This document shows positions 1-11,765 of a stretch of DNA of 64,000 bases, piece by piece. How positions within the stretch are numbered: position 1 is the first letter of the stretch; each line of letters opens with the position of its first letter. A model generated the notes under the pieces. That model had not been told where the DNA came from. It did not search any database and saw nothing but the letters and a program-made list of their open reading frames with translations. The DNA comes from Pinus tabuliformis (lineage: Eukaryota; Streptophyta; Pinopsida; Pinales; Pinaceae). The position numbers and the translations under genes were made by a program. The stretch spans positions 764,398,720-764,462,719 of the forward strand of contig CM062813.1 in assembly GCA_031772625.1 (NCBI GenBank), read 5' to 3'.

Positions 1-2620
1 TTCCACCTTCCTTGAATTTCACACTTTTGACTACCCCAACAATTGCAGATTGAAATTGGTGAGTGAGTGCTCCAAGTGAGGTTGAGTTGCTACTTTTATA
101 TAGGAGATTCTGCCCCTCAGTTAGGCTGAATTGTCCAATTTGAGGCCGACTTGGTGGAGGAGGCCTAATTGACCTATATTATATTAAAATAAAATTCTTT
201 CTTAACAAATGAAGCCCAAGAAGGGTTTTTTACATTATGACATGGACAAGGACACTTGCTATAAAGCCTAGAAGTCTACAATGGAGGTTTTTGACCTATA
301 AACATTTGACCCAAGCATGAAACCCATGCTTTAATAAGTCAATTTTCTTAATAGTAAAATTTCTTTTTCTTTCTTTTGACATGCATTACATCAAGACTCA
401 AATACAATTATGAAGACCGACACTAGTTACATTCTTCAACAAAAAGAGCATATATCAGACCTATATTGACTGAGAAAATCAGTGATTCAGTCCTGCAAAA
501 AGCCAACAAGGTGCCAAACAATTAATGCCAAATGAGTTCCAATGATTAGTTAATGAAATCAAGTGATTGTTTAATGATTTTTTACGGCTTTTAATATTTT
601 GTTGTTAGTGTTATGGGACTGAATAGATGGCTGTAGCAAATCAGAGAAGAAAATGAGGGATATAGAAGCAAACCAAAAGGCCTAAGGGCATAGTTGAGGG
701 CTAGAAGGCTTGGAGATGACTTCCACTTCTTGCAACCACGGTGCTAGCAAGAAAATCACTACAACATAATATGTTAGTCCATTAAAATAATGCAAAAATC
801 AGAGATGACTGAGTATAGGGCTAGGGCAAGGCTACAAGGGTAGGAGAACCCCAACACTAGGGTTGGAAGAGACAATCATGGGGCTACAAGGCTAAAGAAG
901 GGCAACGATGGAGGCCAAAAGGCCTAGAAACACCTTGGGTGAGGGAAACAAGCCCACAAGGGTTGACGTCAAACCCTAGAAGGTTGACGTAGGGCAAGGG
1001 AAGGCCCCTAGAGGGGCTGTGACGAAGGGAAAGACCCTTTAGGGCCTACGACCAAGGCTTAAGGGGAGGCCGAGGCCTAGGCAAGGCTCCCCAAGCCTGT
1101 GGCCAAGGGAAAAGAGGCGGTTGAGGGTCCTTGGAGGGTGCCCAAGGCTTGCGGCTAGGCAAAAAGAGGAGGTCGAGGGCCTAGGAAGGGGATGCGACAC
1201 CCCTGGAAGGCAGAAAAGGTCAACCACAGGGGAGAGAGGGGCACAACTAGGTTGGAGGATGGGACAACTAGGCCTTAAAGGCCTTACAAGAATTTCAAAA
1301 CCTTGCAAATCACAAAAATCACAACAAAAATGCCGAAATTTGCTTCCTTAGGGCTAACCTCTTCCCTTCTCAGATGGACTTTGAGTTTTTGGAAGCTGGG
1401 GAAGCTAGATCTTACCATCAAGGGCCTAGATCAACCTTCCTTGCTTGGATGAATAGCCCAAAAATAATTGTTGCTTCAAACCCTTGAGCTATCACCTGCA
1501 CAAATGAATGAAAGAATTTCAAAACCCCAAATATATACAAAATATTCAAAATCCCCAATACCCATGTGCTAAAAAACAAAACAAGGGTTAGCAATAATTT
1601 ACAAATATTTACAATATTTACCAATTAAAATTTCAAGTTCTCATAAGCAAATTAATTCATTTTAGCCCAAGATAAAATATTTTTTTTTTTGAGAATTTTG
1701 AAATAAATTTTTTAAATGAATAATTTCAATACATAGATTAGCCAAAACTCACCTGCAAAGAATTTACCACAATGAAAGCTTAGAGCCCAAACAAGGTCAG
1801 CTCTTCCCCACAGTCTGTGAACTTGGAGCCCAAGGGCTAGGGTACTTGTAAATCTCTATAAAAATCCTCAAGATAAATTGTTAATTCATATGGTGAATCA
1901 GATCACCTAAGATAACTTGTACCAATATAATGTTCTTATCACTCACAAATGAAATAACAATAAAAAATTATTTAGTACAATATAGGATAAACACATAGCG
2001 AACACACACCATAGATCAATAGATAGAAGAACACCATGAACTGAACCCTAAAGTCTTTATATTATAATAAAAAATGTTCCCAACAGAGCAACAACTCAGT
2101 ACAAGTGTTACAAAACCACCACATCCAAAGATGAGAAATAGAAGCTAAATGACTTCCTTATATAGAGAAAATCCCTCCAAGTGGAAAATAACGGCTAGTT
2201 GGCTTAATCCTCGTTAAAATAATCTCGACCATCGAAAATAACTTGATCATCTTTTAATCTCCACCTTCGAATTTTTATTTTTGAGGAAAAATTCGAATCT
2301 CTTAAAAACCATTTTTTATTAATAAAAAAATTAATATTTTGGATTAATTTTCTCAAAAATTGGACTTTGACTCAATCACCAAGGTCTAAGGGCTCAAATT
2401 TCTTAAAATACCCCTTTTTCCCTTGGTGGAGGACCTCCAAAAATTAACTTCTTTTTGACCCACAAATTTTTGATTATTTTCCACTGGGAGATACATTAAT
2501 TTCTCTATAACTATTTTCACTCAAAATTAATTAATTTTCTGGCTTAGGATTTTTTTTAATTTAGCCAGAAAAATTAATTAATTGACTATATAGAGGGATT
2601 AATAATTTTTTCCACCCTCA

Positions 2621-2667
2621 AATTTTTTAGCCATGGTTTCTTATTGCGAGGGACCATGTACCAAATT
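2621..2667. repeat. 45-bp palindromic insertion, copy 1
   Basis: An imperfect palindrome bounded by AATT on both sides, with inner arms around CATGGT and ACCATG and a central 'attgcgaggg'. The same unit occurs again at 3905-3949 in the same orientation. The homologous place in the family A copy at 49440-49480 lacks it, so it looks inserted rather than ancestral. Confidence 0.6.
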
Positions 2668-2724
2668 ATTTTTTACATCAAAATAATTACAATATCAACC
2701 CTTGAAAGGGGAAAACACCCAATT

Positions 2725-3822
2725 TTATCAGAATCAAACTGATGATCGAATCGAAAAACCTTGTGGATCGGGAACTGGTCGGACCGGACTGGAACTGGTA
2801 AAAAACCGGAAAAAAAATCGGTTGACCACAAACACTTAAAATATTCATATTAAAAAAAACCATGTGTATTCATGTGCATCCATATGGATCCAAACCATTT
2901 ATACACATATGCAAAATTTCTCATTTACGTAATATGTAAGGGTGCACATAACCAAAATAGCATCAAGTGCAATCCATCTCTGAACCAAAAATACATCAAC
3001 AAATAGGCTTTAGATGGCCTCTAGCATCCAAAAAAAATCATGCTACAACAAATGCCTAAATATCATTAAAACCATTGCCTATATTGAGGTCTTTACCATT
3101 AATATAACCATTTAAGCATAAAATAAGATAGAAAAACCGTAGCATGTCATGTCAATGTTTTGTTTGAGCGATGGGTACATTTTTAGTAGAATCATGATAA
3201 AGGAGTTCGACAACCAATGCCACAATATTAAATTACATAGAGGGGTTGGTGCTCTTTATTAAATAATATTTCCATATCCTCGTACATGACAAAATCCAAT
3301 GGAAACATTGCAATCCCCCCAATCCTGAAATCCTGAAAACACTGTTAATTCTGCTCAATTTTGAGTGAAATCTAAAATTCTACTTTCTCTATATGAAGTC
3401 CAATGAGGCTGGAACCACTCTCAAACATCCTGAGTCATTTCATGGTAATGTTGAAAATTTAAGTAAAAGTGACCTTCTCTTTTATCTTTAAGAAGTAAAA
3501 GGATGAAAATGAAAGATAAAGGAGAATGCCACTTTTACTTTAAGCATTTAACATTCATGAATTGCATAGCAATACTAGGGCCATAGGCTTGATTATTAGG
3601 AGCCAACCAATTGAAAAAATAAAAGAATAAAAAAAGACAACTTTTTTACGCTGGCTTGCATACATACACATTGCATGAAACCGGTCCTGAACCGGCCGGT
3701 TCGGTACCGAACCGGCCTATTCCAGTTTATAGTCCCGGTTTGGATCGGTTTTGGGCCAAAAATGGCCGGACTAGCCAGTTCCAGCGATTCCAGTCCGATT
3801 CTAATAACATTGAAAACGCCTT
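2725..3822. mobile_element. hAT-like non-autonomous DNA transposon
   Basis: The segment breaks family A homology: the text before it matches the block ending near 61000 reversed, and the text after it resumes at 'agacgtagaccctc'. Its ends are imperfect inverted repeats: 'tatcagaatcaaactg' on the left against 'tattagaatcggactg' read from the right end. Just inside both ends lie clusters of 'accggt', 'ccggtt' and 'ggaactgg' words (2760-2825 and 3680-3800), the kind of subterminal repeats seen in hAT elements. No transposase frame is visible, so the copy must depend on another element. The target duplication is too decayed to read exactly (8 bp near 'cccaattt' and 'cgccttta' is possible). Helitron is less likely because the ends are inverted. 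Confidence 0.5.
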
Positions 3823-3904
3823 TAGACGTAGACCCTCAATAATTTACCCAGTTCTACGACACAATATGATCTAGTATGAACCCAAGTGTGTTTATAATAA
3901 AATA

Positions 3905-3949
3905 ATTTAGCCATGGTGTCTGATTGCGAGGGACCATGCACTAGAATTA
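3905..3949. repeat. 45-bp palindromic insertion, copy 2
   Basis: Second copy of the unit at 2621-2667, beginning 'aatttagccatggt' and ending 'accatgcactagaatt'. It differs from copy 1 at only a handful of positions. The equivalent place in the family A copy near 49590 lacks it. Confidence 0.6.
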
Positions 3950-4259
3950 TTCCTAAACACATTTTTACAATGAACTCGATAAACACTATGACTCACCTAA
4001 GACCTTGTCAACTAATTCCACCCTAGCTTTGGGGTTATAGCTGGAAGAAAAACTCTGCCGATTAGGGGTGTTTACAAACACACACAATTCACGGAGGTTA
4101 AAAAGCTTCCTAGGATGAAATCCTTTACCAAAATCAGAGGCTTACCTAGGTGTTGTTACATAATTAAATTGTCATACTAGCATCATTTACAATAAACTTG
4201 CAGAAATTGGGTTTACAATGATAGATTCATGCTAATAGATGATTTTGGTCTTTGAAAAA

Positions 4260-5030
4260 TTTTGTACACTGCTTTCTCGGACTGTTGAAAAAATTGTGGA
4301 TAACAAGTTGCTTGCTTAGTGGAGTAAGCGATTTTATGATTTCTTTCCTAAGGTTAACTTACGAAAAATACGATAATTAATTATTGTGGACTATTAGGCC
4401 ATAGTTTGTAGGATAAATAATAAAATTATTCAAGTGACTTAGATATAATCTCAACCATTGATGTCAAGTGAGGCTTAGGATCTAATCCTAGCCATTGATC
4501 ACTTAGGAGATTAGGGTTAGGGATTTTGGCTTAATGAAATTATAAAATAAGCCTAATGGAGAGGTGAAGACACACACAGTTGTGGAGGAAGCGATTTTCT
4601 CTAGAGTGAAAGGCTCAATTAGACTGAAGAGAAGTTAGGAGAAGTGCAATAGGGAATTTTGGGAGAAATTCAAGAAGTCCAAGTTCAGGAAAGCAGGGAC
4701 TAAGTGGCTGAAGAAGAGGGCTAATTTTTAAGGAGGCTGAATTATCCAAGAAGGCTGATTGCTCTAGTGCGTAGGGGCGATACAAGATAGGGAGAAAGGG
4801 GGGTTGATTTGCTAGTGAGACAGTTAATGCTCCACGACCAATTTTCTTTAGGTGGTTTGATTTCCAGAGATCGAATTCTTTGAGGTTGATTTTCCCAGTG
4901 GGGCTGAGTTTCTAGGTGACTAACAACTGTATTTTTCTATGTATTCTTTATGGGTCCAACCCAAAATTTTCCTAAGAAATTTAATGAAGGAAGATTGTGT
5001 TGGATGTAAGTTTGCTATTGTGGTGTGATG
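4260..5030 (+). repeat. Copia-LTR-like remnant
   Basis: No gene is visible. Order and wording resemble the first half of the Copia LTRs downstream: a 'ctaaggttaacttacg' block near 4350, two 'agccattgat' blocks near 4450 and 4490, a TATA-like 'aaattataaaataagcc' near 4540, then 'acacacacagttgtggagg' near 4572. In the intact LTRs these are followed by a transcribed part and the primer site, neither of which I can see here. I read it as a truncated, diverged solo LTR. Confidence 0.4.
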
Positions 5031-5116
5031 TCATGTGTAAATTAGGGCTTTGAATTCACAATAGTGTTACCTCCCTAGGTAGGAGTGGCTAAGGGACAAC
5101 CCTATTAGGTGTTTCC

Positions 5117-6243
5117 TGTTAGTTTTTGGTAGCATCGAAGGTGCTCTAGCCTTGAAAATTGGTGGAGAGACTAAGACACATGAGTTCTAAAGGACCAAAA
5201 AATCGTTTGGTGAAATTCTACCTGGATTGTATTTTATTAAAATAATTAATATTTTTAATGGAGTTCCTAAGTCTAAACTTAGGGAAATTAAAATATTAAT
5301 GGGTATTAATCAAAATATGGGTGAGAATGATCTAGAAGGCGGATCAAGTCATGTTTTAATCTTAGCCGTTGATTAGAGACTTAATCTCGGCCGTTGAAGA
5401 CTCAACAGGAAAAGTATAAAATGGAAGCTTGGGGTTCATTTGGAAACACACAGAGAGAACAAATTGATCTGGAGTTCGATTGTTGGGACTAGGAAGCTGA
5501 GAAATTCAAACTAAGTGATCATTCAGCAGTAGAGGGGCAGTGAGAATTTGGGAGGACTTTCTAGAGAATACTAATAGAGAGGCGGAGAGGGCTTGCAAAG
5601 AGGCAGCACAGTAGCCGGGAGTGCTGATGCTGCGCCAGTTTGGGCCCATGCAGTCTTGATGCAGAGCCAGAAAGGACTGCGCAAAGGGAAAAACTGCCTG
5701 TCACGCAGAAGCTAGAACTGCCGGAACAATCGGGATAACTGATGCAGAGGACAGAGTAGCTGACACAGGGCTGACTCAGAGCCTGAAAGGTTGACGCAGG
5801 GCCTACGCTAGGCCAACGCAAAAGTAGCCGGGGTTAGCCAGTCTTGTTGCCGAATCAGCCGAAATTCTGTCGGGTGAAGTGAGGTAAAACTCACTCAAAT
5901 TTTCCACCAGTATTTTCTCTGTAAAGGATTGTTAGATGAGCATCCTAGATTTGTATTAAGATATTTCTCTTGCATAATAATAAACCCTCAGAACTGCTGC
6001 ACCGGTTTGCCCGCATTGGGTTTTTTCGGGGACTATTGTGTCCAAAAATAAGTGTCCTATGTATCTTGTACTTTGCTCTGTTTTTTGTTTCATGAGATCA
6101 AATATTTAGTTAGTGTAAGCTGCAGAAGTAATTTGCTTTAGTATTCAGAAGAATAACTTGATGAATGTAATTTAAAAAATCAAGTAGGTGAAGTAGTTCA
6201 TATTTGCTGCAGTAGGGGTTCCTTAAGTGTAAGAATTTTCACA
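5117..6243 (+). repeat. 5' LTR of B1
   Basis: Begins TGTTAG and ends TTTTCACA immediately before the primer site. It contains a TATA box (tataaa, 5415-5420), a transcribed part with repeated 'acgcag'/'gcagag' words at 5560-5830, and the 'cattgggttttttcggggac' type block near 6015 that recurs in every LTR of this group just after an 'aataataaaccctcag' block, which probably carries the polyadenylation signal. Confidence 0.9.
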
Positions 6244-6255
6244 TGGTATCAGAGG
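6244..6255 (+). promoter_or_regulatory. Primer binding site of B1
   Basis: TGGTATCAGAGG directly follows the LTR. It matches the complement of the 3' end of plant initiator methionine tRNA, the usual primer of Copia elements. Confidence 0.9.
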
Positions 6256-6640
6256 GTTGATTTTGAAACAGGGAAGAGCAGATCCAATGTTGAGCAGTGA
6301 GGCTGAACGCTGCACTTGGCAGCAATTTGAATCCCTTTGAAGGGATTGCGTAGTCCTTGCTGGGAAGTAGATCCGAGGAAATCTCTCTCTAAGTGAGACG
6401 ACAAAGAGGTACGGTTTCTAGTTTGTGAGTTTGCAGAGGCAAAGGGAGTGACACAGAGCCTCAGCGCAGTTTCTGCTGGGGAAGAAATTCGTTGGAAAAG
6501 AACGAAGACACGTAGTAGGGAAATTTACTCCTCAGAGAATTTTCTGCCAGAAAGTTCGAATTTCTCACTTGCTAAGCAGCTGAGCAGTGCTAAGCAGTGA
6601 CTAGAGGAGTCAGTTCGACTGCTGGGTGAGGTGACATCGC

Positions 6641-7490
6641 ATGGGCTCAAAGATCAGGACAGGTTGGACTGAGCCTCCAACTATGTCATATGGAAAACCA
6701 GAATCTTAGCTGTTCTGGAGGAATATGATCTCGAGACCTACGTCAAAAGTGTTGTAGCTGTTCCTGCTGACAACGATCAAAAGAAGAAGTACGAGGCCGA
6801 GGAGGGGAAGGAAAAGAGGGTCATTCTCGATGGAGTTCGAGATCATGTGGTCTCACACTTGCAGAGCAAGGATACAACCCGAGAGATGTGGGAAGCCTTG
6901 TCTTATTTGTATGAAGGCTCTTCTGAACAGTGAAAGATGTATTTAGAGCAGAAGTTGCAGCGGACTTTGATGCAGAAGGGAGAAGGGGTGAACCTCTATC
7001 TTCAATGTCTTCAGGACACTAGAGACCAACTTGTTGCAGTGGGGTCCACCCCTCAACCAACCGCGATGGTGAGGATAGCCCTAATTGGAGTCTCGGATGA
7101 CTGGCAAGTTTTTGTCCAAAGCATTTGGGTAGGGAAAAGCTACCTTCATGGGAGGAGATGTGGGCGACTCTTCAACAGGAGTTAAGGAGGGACCTAGTGA
7201 AGGTCAACCTCAATGGTAGCATTGGGAGTGGCACAAAGACGAAGGAGGAGGAGGAAAACACAACTCTAGCATCGAAGGGACAACATAAGCCGAAGCGGAA
7301 GGACATTTTGGAGGTGAAATGTTTTAGTGGTGGTGAGATGGGCCACTATGCATCCCAGTGTCCTTTGAAGACAAAGGATAAGGATGCGAAACATGATCTT
7401 AAGGCTACTTCAGCAAAGATTGACGAGGATGAGTTTGCCATGAGTGCCCACGCATCTCTAGGAGGGAGATGGGGCGATATTGAGTTGTAG
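6641..7490 (+). pseudogene. gag: Copia gag region of B1
   Basis: The translated segments show the plant Copia Gag pattern: a 'YVIWK' block, 'YEGSSEQ', a central 'VNLYLQCLQDTRDQL' helix and a C-terminal zinc knuckle (CFSGGEMGHYASQC, a CCHC spacing) at about 7320-7365. It ends in the residues WGDIEL, the same natural end as the gag of C1, so Gag appears to be the whole product and not the front of a longer polyprotein. Gag would form the virus-like particle in the cytoplasm. The region is decayed, with a few breaks. Family assignment is from motifs seen here. Confidence 0.85.
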
Positions 7491-7565
7491 TCGAGAGGAC
7501 TACATGTGGGCAGGATCCTTGAGGAGTCCACCTCTTGGATCAATTCCTTGCTACAGGAGCCCATG
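7491..7565 (+). other. Conserved block after gag, B1 copy
   Basis: About 75 bp just past the gag end contain 'ggatccttgaggagtccacc' and 'ttggatcaat', nearly unchanged in C1 at 11692-11765 although the rest of the 3' leader has drifted. It may be a packaging or translation signal or the residue of an older coding part; no function is known to me. Confidence 0.6.
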
Positions 7566-8063
7566 ATTCAGCAATAGCAAGGTGGAATTAGTGTTAGATG
7601 ATGCAGTGGAGTGGTTGGAGGACAAATGTAGTGGCTTGGGATTAGAGACTGATAAGTGAAAAGCAAGGTTGGCAGCAGTATATATGAAATAATGCAGAAG
7701 TCAGCAGCAATGCAGAAGATTTAGAGGGTCAACATCAGTCAGACTCCAATATTCATTGTATTATGCTGAACACAGTTAAGTTCAACTAATTTTGGATGTT
7801 TTTTAGTTGCTTCTCTCAGCAACTGAGTTGTAGTACGGATGTAGTGTTAGCAGTGGCAATGCTAGCAGCATAGCAGATGCAGCGTTTGAGAGGGAGCTGT
7901 AGGACAGATGCAATAGTTGCAGTGGTAGTGTCATGGGCAGTAGTATAGTAGCAGCAACAACACAGTGTTAGTGGCAACAACAATGCAGAAAGGGGATGCT
8001 TCAGAAACAGAGCAGAATGCAGGTGGACATTGTTGCTAGAGCACTTTCCTCACTAAGAGGGAG

Positions 8064-9167
8064 TGTTAGTTTTTGGTAGCATCGAAAGTGCTCTAGCCTT
8101 GACAATTGGTGGAGAGGCTAAGGCACATGAGTTCTAAAGAACCCAGAAACCGTTTGGTGAAATTCCACTCGGATTGTATTTTATTAAAATAATTAATATT
8201 TTTAATGGAGTTCCTAAGTCTAAACTTAGGGAAATTAAAATATTAATGGGTATTAATCAAAATATGGGTGAGAATGATCTAGAAGGCGGATGAAGTCATG
8301 TTTTAATCTTAGCCGTTGATTAGAGATTTACTTTCGATCGTTGAAGACTCAACATGAAAAGTATAAAATGGAGGCTTGGGGTTCATTTGGAAACACACAC
8401 GGAGAGAACGAATTGATTTGGAGTTCGATTTTTAGGGATAAGACGTTGAGAAATTTGTACTAAGTGATCATTCAACAACAGAGGGGTAGTGAGAATCCGG
8501 GAGAAGGAATTTCTGGAGAATATTGACAGAGAGGCGGAGAGAGCTTGCAGAGAGGTAGTGCAGTAGCTGGAAGAGCTGACATTGGGCCAGTCTAGGCCCA
8601 CACAGTCTTGACGTAGAGCCAGAAAGGACTGCGCAGAGGGAAAAGCTGCCTGTCACACAGAAGCTGGAACTGCCAGAACAACCGGGAAAGCTGACGCAGA
8701 GCCTGTAAGTCTGACGCTGGGCCTACGCAGGGCCATCGCAGAAGTAGCCGAGGTTAGCTAGTCTTATTGCCGGATCAGCGAGAATTCTGCCGGGTGAAGT
8801 GAGGTAAAAACTCACTCAGATTTTCGTCTGTATGTTCTCTGTAAAGGATTGCTAGATGAGCATCCTAGATTTGTATTAAGATATTTCTCCTGCATAATAA
8901 TAAACCCTCAGAACTACTGCACTAGTTTTCTCGCATTGGGTTTTTTCCGGGGACTATTGTGTCCAAAAATAAGTGTGTCCTATGTATCTTGTTCTTTGCT
9001 CTGTTTTCTGTTTCATGAGATCAAATATTTAATTAGTGTAGGTTGTAGAAGTAATTTGCTTCAGTATTCAGACGAATAACTTAATGAATGTACTTTAAAA
9101 AATTAAGGAGGTGAAGTAGATTCAGATTTGTTGCATTAGGGGTTCCTTCAGTGTAGGAAGTTTCACA
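8064..9167 (+). repeat. 3' LTR of B1
   Basis: Begins TGTTAG after the polypurine tract and ends TTTCACA. It is collinear with the 5' LTR, including TATA box, 'acgcag' words (8520-8745) and the 'cattgggttttttccgggg' type block. Confidence 0.9.
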
Positions 9168-9244
9168 TTTCCAACCCCTAAGGGGAAGTGACATTTCTTT
9201 CAATCAATAGGTGTTATGTGAACATTGGTGGTAAGGGAGGGGAG

Positions 9245-10356
9245 TGTTGATTTCTAGTAGCATCAGATGTGCTCTAAGCCTCAAAATTTGCAGGGAGGCT
9301 TGGACATATGTATTCCATAATACCCAGAAATCGTTTTAGGAAATTCCACTTAGAGACAGTTTTATTAAAACAATTAATTATTTTTAATGGAAGCCTAAGT
9401 CTAAACTTAGGAAATTAAAATAATTAAAGTGTATTAATCAAATTGTGGGTGACACTTCTAGAAGAAGACAAGGATCAAGCCAAAATGATCTGAGCCATTG
9501 ATTAACATCCAATTTGGGCTGTCGGTTCTCAACTAAAGGATTATAAGAGGAGGTTTGATAGGCATTTGGAAATTACATCGAGTAAGAGATCAGAGATTGA
9601 ATTTTTGAAGAGAGAAGCGCAATAGTTGTCGGAGAAGTTCGAAGTGATTTCTTGCAGTGAGGGGCAGGGATAGTTCCGGTTGGAGATTTCTCCTGATCCA
9701 GGAATACTCAGCAGAGGAGGCAGAGAGAGATCTGGGAGAGGCAGTGCAGAGGCTATGCTGGGTAGCATAGGCTGACGTAGAGGCAGCGCAGAGCCTTGAG
9801 GAGATCCATATTTTTGCTGGGGAGGTTGATTTCTGAAACCGGGAGGACAAAATCGAAGTCTTAAAGGCAAATCGATCAACAGAAGGGGTGACGTTGTCCC
9901 TAGAAGCTGTGATGCTGGGCCTACGCAGTGACTGCGTAGAGGCAGCAAGGAACAAGCCATTATGTGGCTGGATCAGTCGAGATCGCCAGTGATAGTGTGA
10001 GGTATTTCTCACTAATCTTCTATTAGTCATATTCTCTGTACTGGATAGCCAGCAAGGCATCCAAAGATTGTATTAAGAAAACTACTGCTCAATAATACAA
10101 ACCCTCAGTTGCTGCATCAGTTTTCCCGCATTAGGTTTTTTCGAGGACATTTGTCCAAAATAATTGTGTAATGTGTTGTGTATTTCTTTCTTGCTTAGTT
10201 AGTTGTTTCCGCAAATAATTTTAATTGGTGAAGGCTGCAGTGTATTAGTTTTGATATTTGTTGTAGGAAGCAGTAAATAATTTGTTCAGTAATTAACAAA
10301 TAGAAGGAACTTAATCAATTGCTGCAGTAGAAATTTGGGTCTTCCAAATTTTCACA
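9245..10356 (+). repeat. 5' LTR of C1
   Basis: Starts TGTTGATTTC and ends TTTTCACA. It has a TATA-like 'attataagagg' at about 9540-9550, repeated 'gcagag' and 'acgcag' words at 9720-9950 and a 'gcattaggttttttcgagg' type block near 10128. Confidence 0.9.
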
Positions 10357-10370
10357 TGGTATCAGAGCTG
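10357..10370 (+). promoter_or_regulatory. Primer binding site of C1
   Basis: TGGTATCAGAGCTG directly follows the LTR end, complementary to initiator methionine tRNA. Confidence 0.9.
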
Positions 10371-10835
10371 CAGGTGAAGCAAGAGCGCAGAGTCAGAAGA
10401 ACCCAGTGTTGAAGAGGAGGGTCGAAGTGTTGTGTAGGCAGCAAATCGATCCCCAAAGGGATTGCGCAGTCCAGGCCAGGTGGGCAAAATTTTGAAGGAA
10501 GGGCTCTCTTTGAGTGAGTCGACAGAGGTATAAGGCTTCCAGGTCAAAGTTTTCCAGTGTCAGAGGAGCAGCGCAGAGGCTTCAGTGAAGAGGAGGTTTC
10601 TGGTGTGACGCATTTTTCTGCAATAGTTGCTGGGGCAAAAAAATGTCAGAAGGAAGTAGAGGCACACTGTTGAGGGAATTCTCCCTCAGAGGACTTCCAG
10701 CCAAGAAGTTTGAATTCTCATTCGCTGAGCAGTAGCAGGGAGCAACATATCTACTAACTCTAGCAGGGAATGCGTAGGCCAACCCAGCAGCAATGCAGAG
10801 AAGAGAGGAGGCAGTTTGACATTTCGTTGGCAGAG

Positions 10836-11691
10836 ATGGCAGCTAATGGGTTGTGAGATCAGGATCAGTTGGAGGGTGCATCCATCTATGTGATCTGGAA
10901 GGCAAGGATCTCATGCCTTCTGGATGAGTATGGTCTAAAAACCTATGTAGACAGTGTGGTAGTTGTACCTGCAGATCCAGATCCGCTCAAGAAGTATAAG
11001 GCCGAGATGGCGAAGGGCGAGAGGTTGATCCTCGATGGAGTGAGGGATCATGTAGGGTGTCACATTGTTGACAAGGATACGACTCGACAGATGTTACAAG
11101 CTTTCACCATGCTATACAAAGGATCTTTCGAGCAGTGGAAGATGTACTTGGAGCAGAAAATGAGATCCATGCAGATGCAGAAGGGGGAATGCATTGATCC
11201 GTTCCTAACAAAGCTTCAGGAGATCTGACACTTGTTCGCAGCTGTGGGGTCAACACCTCAGCCTACCGAGATGGTGAGGTTGATCCTAAGTTTAGTCTCA
11301 GAAGATTGGCAAGTGTTTGTCCAGAGCACCCTGGGTAGAGAGAGATTGCCAGATTGGGAAGGGACGTGGGCCGCTCTTTAGCAGGAAGAGATGAGAGACT
11401 TAGTCAAGTGCAAACTTGATAGTAGCAGCAGCAAAAGTGGGACGAAGCCAAAGGAGGAGGATGAGAATGCAGCCCTCGCATCTAAGGGTTAGCAGGAGCA
11501 ACGAAAGAAGAAGAAAGATGTTTCAAAGATCAAGTGCTTCCGGTGTGGTGAACTTGGTCACTACGCTAGACAATGTCCTCTCAAGAAGAAGGACAAGGAC
11601 GAGAAGCATGATTCAAAGGCTGCATCTGCACAGATAAAGGAGGAGAAGTTTGCCATGATTACCCAGAGATGGGGTGATATAGAACTATAGT
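10836..11691 (+). pseudogene. gag: Copia gag region of C1
   Basis: Collinear with the gag of B1: 'YVIWKARISCLLDEYGL' near the start, 'YKGSFEQWKMYLEQKM', 'FVQSTLGRERLPDWE' and a CCHC zinc knuckle (CFRCGELGHYARQC) at about 11531-11575, followed by a lysine-rich tail and the terminal WGDIEL. The start at 10836 is the first ATG that leads into the conserved block. Gag would assemble particles; here it is decayed with a few breaks. The shared C-terminus with B1 suggests a stable gag-only form and not a chance truncation. Confidence 0.85.
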
Positions 11692-11765
11692 TCGAAAGAA
11701 CTGCAGTTGCGCAGGATCCTTGAGGAGTCCACCTCTTGGATCAATACCTTGATACGGGAGCCCAG
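11692..11765 (+). other. Conserved block after gag, C1 copy
   Basis: Counterpart of 7491-7565, with 'ggatccttgaggagtccacc' and 'ttggatcaat' retained. From 11766 to 12262 the 3' leader is a 'gcagtgg' and 'cagcag'-rich non-coding stretch. Confidence 0.6.

Larger units (their letters stand above)
1..4250 (-). mobile_element. Diverged giant-LTR sequence, family A copy 1
   Basis: Between about 1900 and 4190 this segment aligns by eye with 48900-49800 and, reversed, with 60700-61500. Shared blocks include the 'cggctagtt...cctcgt' stretch near 2190, the 'gaccctcaataatttacccag' type block near 3830 and the 'cttacctaggtgttgttaca' type block near 4150. In the other copies these blocks belong to a roughly 3.5-kb LTR, so this is an older, more diverged LTR in minus orientation that runs off the left edge of the window. 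The stretch 680-1290 is rich in 'gcctagg' and 'caaggc' words, comparable in position to the purine-rich part of copy 2 (47600-48180). No coding region is supported; short reading frames here are chance. It is interrupted by a DNA element at about 2725-3822. It is clearly the oldest of the three family A copies. Confidence 0.55.
5117..9167 (+). mobile_element. Gag-only Copia element B1
   Basis: Structure: a 1.13-kb 5' LTR, a primer site, one gag region, a 570-bp 3' leader, the polypurine tract 'ctaagagggag' (8053-8063) and a 1.10-kb 3' LTR. A perfect target duplication tttcc lies at 5112-5116 and 9168-9172. The interior is only about 1.8 kb and holds no protease, integrase or reverse transcriptase, so the copy could move only with proteins supplied elsewhere. 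By eye the LTRs differ at roughly one base in ten over their first 110 bp, so it is old. The gag region has a few breaks. It sits in the left arm of the long inverted repeat. Confidence 0.9.

Noticed and set aside
1039-1351. Opposed frames of 89 and 76 residues near 1.1 kb
   Set aside because: Low-complexity 'cctagg/caaggc' text gives open frames on both strands; nothing conserved.
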